Shown piece after piece: positions 1-6,873 of a stretch of 55,443 nucleotides of DNA. Made by a program: the position numbers and the translations under genes. The stretch's first letter is position 1. Every line of letters begins with the position of its first letter. The notes under the pieces were generated by a model, which worked only from the letters and a program-made list of their open reading frames with translations, was not told the DNA's origin and did no database searches. This DNA comes from Mycobacterium gordonae (GTDB lineage Bacteria > Actinomycetota > Actinomycetes > Mycobacteriales > Mycobacteriaceae): positions 1-55,443 of the forward strand of contig NZ_LQOY01000146.1 in the NCBI RefSeq assembly GCF_002101675.1, written 5' to 3'.

Positions 1-6
1 GCCGGT

Positions 7-73
7 GGGCAGTTCTTATTGGCCGCTACTGGGCACTTTCATGTCCGCCAGTGGGCAGTTTTTCATGTCCGCC
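7..73. repeat. Left-end multi-repeat of an IS remnant
   Basis: Three imperfect ~20-bp direct repeats follow one another at 7-26, 31-49 and 53-73. Each starts GGGCA and ends in CCGC or CCGCC, and the last two share TTTCATGTCCGCC. Repeated subterminal sites of this kind are typical transposase-binding sites at the ends of some actinobacterial IS elements. They lie just upstream of the transposase remnant, so I read them as its left end. The outer boundary may lie outside the window. Confidence 0.45.
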
Positions 74-126
74 GACATACGGCGTGCGTGCGGGGTTGCG
101 GGGTGGGTCTGGGTTATCGCCTGAGG

Positions 127-799
127 ATGGAGTTGACGTTGAACCAGCGCATGGCTGTGACGAGGGTGATCGCGGTCCGCTACAGGTGTGCGGGCAAGAC
201 CGAGAAGGGCAAGATCCTTGATGAGTTGAATCAACGCGGCGATGCCATTTCCGATCCGTGGCATCGACTCTGATAACGGCTCTGAGTTCATCAACTTCCA
301 CCTGCTCAGCTGGTGTGACAAACACCAGATCACCTTCACCCGCTCCCGAGTGCGCAACAAGAACTACGGCTGCCACGTCGAGCAGAAGAACTGGTCCAGC
401 GTGCGCACCCTGGTCGGCTACCACCGCTACGACACACCGGCAGAAGTCGCACTGCTCAACAAGATCTGGGCGTTGCACTCACAGCTGAGCAACTACTTCT
501 ACCCCCCAACAAAAACTCGTTCACAAAGTCCGCGCCGGCACAAAAATCACCAAGAACACGACACCGCAACCACCCTGCACCGTCGTGCACACGCCCACCC
601 CAACCTGCCCACCACGGCCAAAGCCGACCTATCCCGCACCGACCTCGCCATCAACCCCGCCGCCTTGCAACGCCAAACCCAAGCCCTACTCAGCGAACTA
701 CTCACCCTGACCATCACCAAGGCCGGACCCCAACCCAGCAACTCTCGTGGGCATCTGGCATATGAGGCAACGACTACCTTCGCGGGCATAACGACATGA
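127..799 (+). pseudogene. DDE/rve-type transposase remnant with internal deletion
   Basis: The N-terminal piece begins at ATG 127 and runs in one frame to about 240 (MELTLNQRMAVTRVIAVRYR and onward). From about 242 a different frame carries the C-terminal half of an integrase-core transposase, with GIDSDNGSEF (second catalytic Asp), CHVEQKNW (catalytic Glu) and GYHRYDTPAE, to the stop at 797-799. The middle of the protein, including the first catalytic Asp, is missing and the two halves are out of frame. An intact member should be over 400 residues. This is therefore a dead element produced by internal deletion. The exact IS family cannot be named from the sequence alone. Confidence 0.8.
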
Positions 800-804
800 G
801 GCAA
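749..804. repeat. Right-end direct repeats of the IS remnant
   Basis: Two direct repeats (749-770 and 784-804) share GGGCAT at the start and ATGAGGCAA at the end, separated by 13 bp. They lie at and just after the stop of the transposase remnant, and their layout (GGGCA, then CAT, then GGC) resembles the repeats at 7-73. I read them as the right end of the same element or of a related nested one. Confidence 0.4.
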
Positions 805-809
805 CAGGC

Positions 810-841
810 GGCTATCTGTTTGCCCGCCTCATAGCGACAAA
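810..841 (-). repeat. Copy 1 of the GGCGGGCAAACAGA repeat
   Basis: On the minus strand this reads TTTGTCGCTATGAGGCGGG followed by CAAACAGATAGCC. It differs by one base from the plus-strand copies at 1303-1334 and 1398-1429, so it forms an inverted repeat with them. A fourth, more diverged relative (925-955) lies inside the 3' end of the small ORF at 893-1243. Confidence 0.75.
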
Positions 842-892
842 TCCCCGCACACTCGTCCTTTAAGCTCGCCACACTCACCTGGCTCTCGCGCG

Positions 893-1243
893 TCATATCT
901 CCCACTCCAGCCCCTGGCGAAGTCGGTTTTCTGTTTGCCCGCCTTTGCGCGACAACCAAGCCTTATCGCGCAAAGCCAAAACTCTTTGGTGGATGCGGTA
1001 TTCGGTTGCGCGCGGCATGCCCCCCGGCCCGTACTTGCCCCGACCGAGCCGGCGCACCCTGCCTCGCGCGATTTCCCACCGCAGCGCATCCGAGATGGCT
1101 TTTGATGCTCTGCCCTTCACGCAGAAACCGTGCCACTCCAATGCATCGATCATGTCGGCGATCGTCGCGGGTCCGTGCAGCGCCAGCTGCCAGGTGAGCA
1201 CGTACCGCAGTTCGATTCCACTCAGACACACGGCGGGGGCCAC
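893..1243 (-). CDS. Small HTH-like hypothetical protein
   Basis: This 116-aa ORF begins with GTG at 1243. The pattern looks like a winged-helix fold: ELRYVLTWQLALHGPATIAD, then a predicted recognition segment around GRASKAISDALRWEIARGRV, then a basic stretch (RRLGRGKYG). I recall relatives of this kind in other mycobacteria, but no function is known to me. The last ~20 codons (LSRKGGQTENRLRQG) are encoded by the same DNA motif that occurs as free repeats at 810-841, 1303-1334 and 1398-1429. It lies between the IS remnant and ppx2 and is probably mobile-element associated. It is isolated, with no operon partner. Confidence 0.55.
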   Translation of the reverse strand: MAPAVCLSGIELRYVLTWQLALHGPATIADMIDALEWHGFCVKGRASKAISDALRWEIARGRVRRLGRGKYGPGGMPRATEYRIHQRVLALRDKAWLSRKGGQTENRLRQGLEWEI

Positions 1244-1290
1244 GATTGCACCGTCGCATGCCGAACTGCCATGCGCACTTCACCGTGGTC

Positions 1291-1368
1291 GGCACTGGCA
1301 CGTTTGTCGCTACGAGGCGGGCAAACAGATAGCCGACATTTCCGGAGACCAATGGGGGCTCGTGTGAC
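1291..1368 (+). repeat. 78-bp direct repeat A (HTH-ORF tail-like)
   Basis: This 78-bp segment and the one at 1385-1462 are near-identical over their first ~45 bases (GGCACT to ACAGATAGCCGAC) and both end in GTGAC. In one frame they read LSLRGGQTDSR, matching the C-terminal tail LSRKGGQTENR of the ORF at 893-1243. Copies of a gene's 3' end without the gene point to gene conversion or to a small mobile repeat. Confidence 0.7.
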
Positions 1369-1377
1369 GCGAGCCCC
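1355..1377. other. Hairpin between the two direct repeats
   Basis: GGGGCTCG (1355-1362) and CGAGCCCC (1370-1377) form an 8-bp perfect stem with a 7-base loop. No clear T-tract follows on either strand. It lies ~85 bp downstream of the ppx2 stop on the minus strand and could act as a weak terminator or as part of the repeat element. Confidence 0.4.
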
Positions 1378-1384
1378 AAACGGC

Positions 1385-1462
1385 GGCACTGTGCACGTTT
1401 GTCGCTACGAGGCGGGCAAACAGATAGCCGACTTTTCCAGAGACTGCTGGGGCACCTGTGAC
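1385..1462 (+). repeat. 78-bp direct repeat B, abutting the ppx2 stop
   Basis: This is the second copy of the repeat at 1291-1368, in the same orientation. It ends exactly where the ppx2 stop codon (1463-1465) begins. The repeat family seems to have inserted or expanded up to the end of the conserved gene block. Confidence 0.7.
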
Positions 1463-2413
1463 TCAGGCAATCGACAGCACGATGCCGTCCAGGATGTCGT
1501 GCTCACTGACGACCAACTCCGAAATGCCGGCGCGCGAACACAATTCCCGCGCCAACTCCTGGACCACGATCGCTCCGCCTCCGATGACGTCGACGCGGCC
1601 CTCATGCATGGGCCCCAGCGCGGCCCGCTCCCCCCTGGTCATGCCGATCAGCCGGTCACACACCTCCACCAGCTCGTCAAGCGGCACCCGCGAAAGATGA
1701 ATCAAAGCAGCGTCATAGCGGGTCAAACCATGCGCCAGCGCCGACAGCGTCGTCATCGTCCCCGCCAGCCCGACCCAGGTGCGCGCCCCGGCCACCGGCA
1801 CCGTGCGCAACGCGACGTCCAACCGCTCACGCACGACGGCGCGCGCTGCCGCCACCTCCTCGGGCGAAGGCGGGTCCGAGTGCAGACACCGCTCGGTCAA
1901 GCGCACACACCCGATATCGGCCGAGTAACCCGCCACGATCTCATCGGCGGCCTTGCCAAGCACGATCTCCGTCGACCCCCCGCCCAGGTCGACCACGACG
2001 AAAGGCGCACCCGCACCATCCAACTCGCCGACCGCACCACGGAAAGACAGCGCAGCCTCCTCGTCGCCGGTGATCACCTCGGCAACCGAGCCAGGGATCA
2101 CCGCCCCCAGCACGTCGGCCGTCATCGCAAAGAACAGATCACGATTGGCCGCATCCCGCGTCGCCGAGGTGGCAACCATCCGCACCCGCTGGACATCGTG
2201 CAGGCGAAGCAGGTCGGCGTAATCAACCAGCGCCGCCCGCGTCCGGGCTATCGCCTCGGGCGCGAACTCCCCTATCGCGTCGACACCCTGACCCAACCGA
2301 ACGATTCGCATCTCCCGATGCACGTCGCACAACCGCTCCCCCTCGACGTCGGCAATCAGCAACCGAATCGAATTGGTACCGCAATCGATACCCGCGAGTC
2401 GCGTCAAAGCCAT
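1463..2413 (-). CDS. ppx2: Ppx/GppA family phosphatase
   Basis: A 316-aa member of the exopolyphosphatase / pppGpp phosphatase family, matching M. tuberculosis Rv1026 (about 319 aa). The ASKHA-fold motifs are present: GIDCGTNSIRLLIADVE at the N terminus (phosphate 1 loop), VVDLGGGSTEIVLGK near residue 140 (phosphate 2) and GLAGTMTTLSALA near 220. The conserved ending SEHDILDGI is intact. The product hydrolyses inorganic polyphosphate or the 5' phosphate of (p)ppGpp in the cytoplasm; which one cannot be told from sequence. The start codon overlaps the end of the upstream DUF501 gene, giving the minus-strand order FtsB-like, DUF501, ppx2 seen in M. tuberculosis. Confidence 0.95.
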   Translation of the reverse strand: MALTRLAGIDCGTNSIRLLIADVEGERLCDVHREMRIVRLGQGVDAIGEFAPEAIARTRAALVDYADLLRLHDVQRVRMVATSATRDAANRDLFFAMTADVLGAVIPGSVAEVITGDEEAALSFRGAVGELDGAGAPFVVVDLGGGSTEIVLGKAADEIVAGYSADIGCVRLTERCLHSDPPSPEEVAAARAVVRERLDVALRTVPVAGARTWVGLAGTMTTLSALAHGLTRYDAALIHLSRVPLDELVEVCDRLIGMTRGERAALGPMHEGRVDVIGGGAIVVQELARELCSRAGISELVVSEHDILDGIVLSIA

Positions 2414-2895
2414 TGCCTCCCAATCAAACTAGCCGCCGCACCGGGCTCGGCGGCCAACAGCGCAAGCGCCTCGTCGCCGAAGGGATTGACTCCGGGCCCC
2501 TTGGCCAGCGAATGCGCGATCAGCACATGCAAGCATTTGACTCGGTCCGGCATGCCACCGCCGGAGAACGTGGTGCCCAGCGGTTCGATAGCGTCTCGCT
2601 CGGCGAGATAAGACTGGTGCGCCCGGCGATACCAGGCGGCTAAATCCGGCTCGCGGCCCAACCTTTCGGTCATGTCGCGCATCAGCCCCGTCGTCTCCAA
2701 CCGGCTTGCCGCCGCGGTCAGCACCGGGTGCGTCAGATAGTACAACGTCGGAAATGGCGTTCCATCAGGCAATTTCGGCGCTGTCTTCACCACACCCGGT
2801 TCACCGTCCAGGCACCGGTAGGCGATTTCGAGCACACCACGGGGCTCGCGACCCAGCTGCCGCGCCACGGCCTCCAGGTCAGCGGGATCAACCAC
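2404..2895 (-). CDS. DUF501 family protein
   Basis: 163 aa from GTG 2895, corresponding to Rv1025 (about 155 aa). The start was chosen because VVDPADLEAVARQLGREPRG opens the conserved region and because the start overlaps the stop of the FtsB-like gene by 8 bases, a coupled arrangement. Conserved blocks are EIAYRCLDGEPGVVKTAPKL, PTLYYLTHPVLTAAASRLE and GGMPDRVKCLHVLIAHSLAK, the last with a Cys-Leu-His segment. The molecular function is unknown. Its constant position between the divisome protein and the Ppx/GppA phosphatase in actinobacteria is the only functional hint. The C terminus overlaps the ppx2 start by 10 bases. Confidence 0.9.
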   Translation of the reverse strand: MVDPADLEAVARQLGREPRGVLEIAYRCLDGEPGVVKTAPKLPDGTPFPTLYYLTHPVLTAAASRLETTGLMRDMTERLGREPDLAAWYRRAHQSYLAERDAIEPLGTTFSGGGMPDRVKCLHVLIAHSLAKGPGVNPFGDEALALLAAEPGAAASLIGRQWL

Positions 2896-3562
2896 CGGGG
2901 CCCGGCGGGCTGGGCGGTGCCTGCTCGGGCGCCTGCCCGGCCGAGGGTGGCAGATGCGGCGCGTCGGCGATGGTGTGCCACAGCGACGTGTACCAAGGCT
3001 CGTTCCTGGCCGCGCCACCCACCTCCGCGCCCGGCTGCGGAGCCGCCGCCGCACCCGGCGGAAGCTGAACCTGGAATGGAATATCTCCGGGCTTGACGAA
3101 TCCGAGACGTTCACGCGCCTGCGCCGCGACGTACGCCGGGTCAGCCAGCTGTCCCTTACGTTGCTCCAGCTCAGCGATCTGGCGGCGCAACGCGGCCTCG
3201 GTCGCACTCAATTGCGCCATCTCGGTGCGCTGCGCGAAATACGTGCGCACCGGCCCAGCGATCGTCAGCGTCAGAACGCACACCACCGCCGCGAGGATCG
3301 CGGCGCGCCGCGCGGTAAACCCCAGCCGCTGATCCGACCGCTGCTCGACGGATTCGGTGAAAGACCGCTTGATGGGCTCCACCACATGCTCATGCAACGA
3401 GCCGGTGGACCGGCTCCCGTCGGGCGCCGTCTGCGCGGGTTTGGAAACCGGCTTGGCGAACGGCTTCGACGAACCCGTGGAGCGACGCGCCGGAGCCGAA
3501 TCACCCGGCTTCCCCGGCCGGGAGGCCGGGGATCGCCGCTTCGGATCGGGCTTTGGGGACAA
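2888..3562 (-). CDS. FtsB/DivIC-like septum formation protein
   Basis: About 224 aa, the counterpart of Rv1024. A basic, Pro/Lys/Ser-rich cytoplasmic N terminus (first ~95 residues) is followed by one membrane segment (AAILAAVVCVLTLTIAGPV), then a coiled coil (MAQLSATEAALRRQIAELEQ) and the DPAYVAAQARERLGFVKPGD motif typical of FtsB/DivIC. It is a bitopic divisome protein expected to pair with FtsL/FtsQ. The Pro/Ala-rich tail is low complexity. The likely start is TTG 3562, one base after the eno stop; no in-frame ATG or GTG lies between that stop and the conserved SPKPDPKRRSPASRPGK, so the start is less certain than the gene. Confidence 0.85.
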   Translation of the reverse strand: MSPKPDPKRRSPASRPGKPGDSAPARRSTGSSKPFAKPVSKPAQTAPDGSRSTGSLHEHVVEPIKRSFTESVEQRSDQRLGFTARRAAILAAVVCVLTLTIAGPVRTYFAQRTEMAQLSATEAALRRQIAELEQRKGQLADPAYVAAQARERLGFVKPGDIPFQVQLPPGAAAAPQPGAEVGGAARNEPWYTSLWHTIADAPHLPPSAGQAPEQAPPSPPGPGG

Positions 3563-3563
3563 G

Positions 3564-4853
3564 CTACTTCGGGTCCACCGCGTACCGTGGGAACGCCAGG
3601 TCACCGGCGTAGCGGGCCGCATCACCCAGCGCCTCTTCGATCCGCAGCAACTGGTTGTACTTGGCGACACGCTCACTGCGTGCCGGGGCGCCCGTCTTGA
3701 TCTGGCCGCTGCCGACCGCCACCGCGAGGTCGGCGATGGTGGTGTCCTCCGTCTCCCCGCTGCGGTGACTCATCATCGTCCGATATCCGCTGTGGTGCGC
3801 CAGGGCGACCGCATCCAGCGTCTCGGTCAGCGTGCCGATCTGATTTACCTTGACCAGCAACGCATTTGCCACACCACGCTCGATACCCTCTTCCAGGCGC
3901 TCGGGATTGGTGACGAACAGATCGTCGCCCACAATCTGCACCCGGTCACCGATACCGGCCGTGAGAGCGGCCCAGCCGTCCCAATCGTCTTCGGACAGCG
4001 GGTCTTCGATGGACACCAGCGGATACGCGTTGAGCAACCCGGCGTAGAACTCCGTCATCTCTTCGGCGGTGCGGGTCGAGCCCTCGAAGCTGTATCCGGT
4101 GCCTTCGGTGTAGAACTCGGTGGCAGCGACATCGAGCGCCAGCGCGACGTCGACACCAGGCTTGAAGCCAGCCGACTCGATGGCCCGGCTGATCAGATCG
4201 AGTGCCGCGGTGGTGCCGGCCACGTCCGGAGCGAAGCCGCCCTCGTCGCCCAGCCCGGTGGACAGCCCCTCCTTCTTCAGCACGGACTTCAGCGCGTGGT
4301 ACACCTCGGCACCCCAGCGCAGCGACTCGCTGAAACTGGGGGCCCCGATAGGCGCCACCATGAACTCCTGTACGTCGACGCCGGTGTCGGCGTGTGCGCC
4401 GCCGTTGACGATGTTCATCATCGGCACCGGCAGGATGTGAGCGTTCGGACCGCCGATGTAGCGGAACAGCGGCAACGCCGCCGAGTCGGCCGCCGCCTTG
4501 GCGACGGCCAGTGAGATGCCCAGAATGGCGTTGGCCCCCAGGCGGGACTTGTCGGGTGTGCCGTCAAGGTCCACCAGCGCCTGGTCGACCAAGCGCTGGT
4601 CGTCGGCGTTAAGCCCGATCACCGCCGGTCCGATCTCGTCCAGCACCGCTTGGACGGCCTTCTTGACGCCTTTGCCGCCATACCGGTCACCGCCGTCGCG
4701 CAGCTCGACCGCCTCATGCTCGCCGGTCGATGCGCCCGACGGCACCGCGGCGCGGGCGAATGTTCCGTCGATCAGCGCGACCTCGACCTCGACGGTCGGG
4801 TTGCCGCGGGAGTCAAGGATCTCGCGGGCTCCGACCTGCTCGATAATCGGCAC
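3564..4853 (-). CDS. eno: Enolase
   Basis: 429 aa, exactly the usual length. It converts 2-phosphoglycerate to phosphoenolpyruvate in glycolysis. The start is GTG 4853 (MPIIEQVGAREILDSRGNPT), preceded by a good AAAGGAG site. The catalytic elements are intact: SGASTGEHEAVELRDGG (flexible loop), Mg-binding region SIEDPLSEDDWDGW, GDDLFVTNPERL, KVNQIGTLTETLDAV (catalytic Lys) and the signature SHRSGETEDT. It lies between lpqU and the FtsB-like gene and probably leads an eno, ftsB-like, DUF501, ppx2 operon, since the following genes overlap or abut. Nothing about it is unusual. Confidence 0.98.
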   Translation of the reverse strand: MPIIEQVGAREILDSRGNPTVEVEVALIDGTFARAAVPSGASTGEHEAVELRDGGDRYGGKGVKKAVQAVLDEIGPAVIGLNADDQRLVDQALVDLDGTPDKSRLGANAILGISLAVAKAAADSAALPLFRYIGGPNAHILPVPMMNIVNGGAHADTGVDVQEFMVAPIGAPSFSESLRWGAEVYHALKSVLKKEGLSTGLGDEGGFAPDVAGTTAALDLISRAIESAGFKPGVDVALALDVAATEFYTEGTGYSFEGSTRTAEEMTEFYAGLLNAYPLVSIEDPLSEDDWDGWAALTAGIGDRVQIVGDDLFVTNPERLEEGIERGVANALLVKVNQIGTLTETLDAVALAHHSGYRTMMSHRSGETEDTTIADLAVAVGSGQIKTGAPARSERVAKYNQLLRIEEALGDAARYAGDLAFPRYAVDPK

Positions 4854-4905
4854 TGGGTTCTCCTTTGCGCTCTGGCTCTGTTGCGGCCCCCGGCGGTACA
4901 TCTTT

Positions 4906-5637
4906 CTACAGCGGATGACCCGCCGCATAGGCGGTCGCCCAGTCCCGCACCGCCCGCGCGTACACCCCGGAGTTGTTGTAGGCCCGCAACGCGTTGATCC
5001 AGCCGCGCGGGGTCGAGAGATCCTTTCCGCGCCAACACAAATAACCAGCCGCCGAGAGGGCGGCGTCGTCGATGTTGTCCGGGCTGGCCGTGCCGTCGTT
5101 GTTGGCGTCCACCCCGTACAGCCGCCAAGTCTCGGAGATGAACTGCATCGGCCCCATTGCGCGCTCCACACCGTTGTCGCCGTCGAGCAGGTCACCGCCG
5201 TTGTCCACGATGCGCAGGTTGCCGCCGCTGCCGTCGAGGCGGACACCCCGGATCGGGGGTCTGACGTCGCCATTGGGCGCTACCGTCGCGCCGCGGTAGG
5301 TGCCGTTGTGGCTCTCCACCTGCCCGATGCCCGCCAGCGTCGTCCAGGCGATGTGGCACTTCGGGTTTTCCACCTCGGCAACCCGCGCGGCGTAGGCGTA
5401 GGCCTCCAGCGCGACGACCGGCATCTCCAACGCCGGAGCACGGGCCTCGGCCCATTCCCGCAACTGGTCGGCGGGACGACCGATCGCGTGCGTATCCACC
5501 GGCGGCACCGGATCCCCCGCCGGCGGCGGCACTCCCTCCGGGATAAACAGACTGAGCTGCCACGTACAACTTGACGCCAACAGCATCGCGGTCGCCCCTA
5601 TCACGGCGACCGCGCGCAACCAGCGTCTCGGCGACAC
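4906..5637 (-). CDS. lpqU: Lipoprotein LpqU, lytic transglycosylase family
   Basis: 243 aa from GTG 5637, preceded by AGGGAGAG. A signal peptide runs through LRAVAVIGATAMLLASSC, with a lipobox ending at Cys ~27 (ASSC), so the mature protein is lipid-anchored outside the membrane. The remaining chain is a membrane-bound lytic transglycosylase-like fold, with a probable catalytic Glu in AGIGQVESHNG, MGPMQFISETW and ALRAYNNSG. The expected action is cleavage of peptidoglycan glycan strands. It matches Rv1022 (about 233 aa). A longer reading frame extends to 5805 but lacks a plausible signal peptide at its start. Confidence 0.92.
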   Translation of the reverse strand: MSPRRWLRAVAVIGATAMLLASSCTWQLSLFIPEGVPPPAGDPVPPVDTHAIGRPADQLREWAEARAPALEMPVVALEAYAYAARVAEVENPKCHIAWTTLAGIGQVESHNGTYRGATVAPNGDVRPPIRGVRLDGSGGNLRIVDNGGDLLDGDNGVERAMGPMQFISETWRLYGVDANNDGTASPDNIDDAALSAAGYLCWRGKDLSTPRGWINALRAYNNSGVYARAVRDWATAYAAGHPL

Positions 5638-5823
5638 AACTCTCCCTGTCGATCTCCCTATCGGGGCCCCTAACCCGTTTCGGCCCCCAACATCGTCCCA
5701 CGGGTTGCCTGAGTGCCTGGCTTGCCGAGCCGCACAGCACACAAACTTACGCAGCGCATCGGTGTGCGAACTCGTTGTTTGTGGAGCTTCTCTGAGTTCT
5801 CGCAAACCTGGCCGAAAACGGTG

Positions 5824-6873
5824 TCAGCGCCGTCCCTTGCGCTTTTTAGGTCGCGATTCCTTGGGCGCTTCGGCCGGGTCGCTGGCGAGCTCCGCTTCCT
5901 GCTCGAGCTCGGGCTCGGGCTCTTTCACGTCCGACTCGGACGGCCAGTGTGCCCGCCACTCCTCCTCGGTCACGAAGCCCAACGGCGTCATGTCGAGTTC
6001 TTCGGCGATACTGTCGCCGCGGCGTGCGGCGGCAATCGCCTTCTCGACCGCGCGCACCGATTCGACGAAATCCAATACGGCTGCGCGCAGCGTGTTTTCC
6101 GCGTCGACATCCGCCGACAGCGTGATGGTGGTGAGCTCGGCGGGAATGAACTCGGCGGGCAGGCCGGCCTGCCGCACGCGCTGAATCACTTTCTGCGCCA
6201 GCGCCAGTGCGGGTTGCCCGGTGTGGACGTCGTCCAACACCGAATTCCTGGACTTCTGCGACCGCTCGGAGGCCTTGGCCTCTTCCCACTGAGACAGCTG
6301 ATCCTGCAGCGAAATCGACTCGCCGGCAAGCACTCCCGGTACGCGATTGCCGAGTTTGCGCATCAGCGTGTCGGCGACGTCGTCGATGGTGAACGGCAGC
6401 AGCGCCGCATCCTCGGCGATGCGGGAGTGAAAGAGCACCTGCAGCAACAGGTCACCGAGTTCTTCGCGCACCGAGTCGACGTTGCCGCTGTGCACCGCAT
6501 CCAACAGCTCGTAGGTCTCCTCCAGCAGGTATCTGCGCAGCGAGTCGTGGGTTTGCTCGCTTTCCCACGGCCCTGCGGTACGGAGTTTGTCCATCATGGC
6601 GACCGCGTCGATCAAACGCTCGCCGCGTTGACGTTCCGGCGCCGCGATCAGCCGGGCGCCGGCCGCCAACCGCGCGGTGACGGCCGGATGGTTCGGATCC
6701 GACGACAACAGCACCGGCGCGTCCTCACCGGTGTACGCCGGGTGCGCGTCAGGCAGTGACCACGGCACCGCGATCGGCATCTCCTCGGTGTACTGGACGG
6801 GGCCGGAAAGCAACTCGATGGCCTCCACCGGAACCAGCGCCGGCCGGCGGGGGTCGACCAGGACGACAATCAT
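5824..6873 (-). CDS. mazG: Nucleoside triphosphate pyrophosphohydrolase MazG
   Basis: 349 aa. The all-alpha NTP pyrophosphohydrolase signature is present around residues 117-146 (EETYELLDAVHSGNVDS followed by REELGDLLLQV), giving the EExxE...ExxD metal site. It hydrolyses NTPs, and probably damaged ones such as 5-OH-dCTP, to NMP and PPi. The first ~95 residues are the mycobacterial N-terminal extension. The C terminus carries an acidic run (EPEPELEQEAEL) followed by a very basic tail (RPKKRKGRR) and is ~24 residues longer than I recall for Rv1021. Its ATG overlaps the mfd stop by one base (TGATG), so the two are probably co-transcribed. Confidence 0.95.
   Translation of the reverse strand: MIVVLVDPRRPALVPVEAIELLSGPVQYTEEMPIAVPWSLPDAHPAYTGEDAPVLLSSDPNHPAVTARLAAGARLIAAPERQRGERLIDAVAMMDKLRTAGPWESEQTHDSLRRYLLEETYELLDAVHSGNVDSVREELGDLLLQVLFHSRIAEDAALLPFTIDDVADTLMRKLGNRVPGVLAGESISLQDQLSQWEEAKASERSQKSRNSVLDDVHTGQPALALAQKVIQRVRQAGLPAEFIPAELTTITLSADVDAENTLRAAVLDFVESVRAVEKAIAAARRGDSIAEELDMTPLGFVTEEEWRAHWPSESDVKEPEPELEQEAELASDPAEAPKESRPKKRKGRR

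Noticed and set aside
1130..2611. A 493-codon plus-strand frame across the repeats and opposite ppx2
   Set aside because: Translation is Arg/His/Gln-rich and featureless, and it spans unrelated regions. Only its short LSLRGGQTDSR part is meaningful, as a copy of a repeat tail.
3564..5273. Enolase as a 569-residue protein with an N-terminal extension
   Set aside because: The extra 140 residues are the out-of-frame reading of the lpqU 3' end; GTG 4853 with AAAGGAG gives the standard 429 residues.
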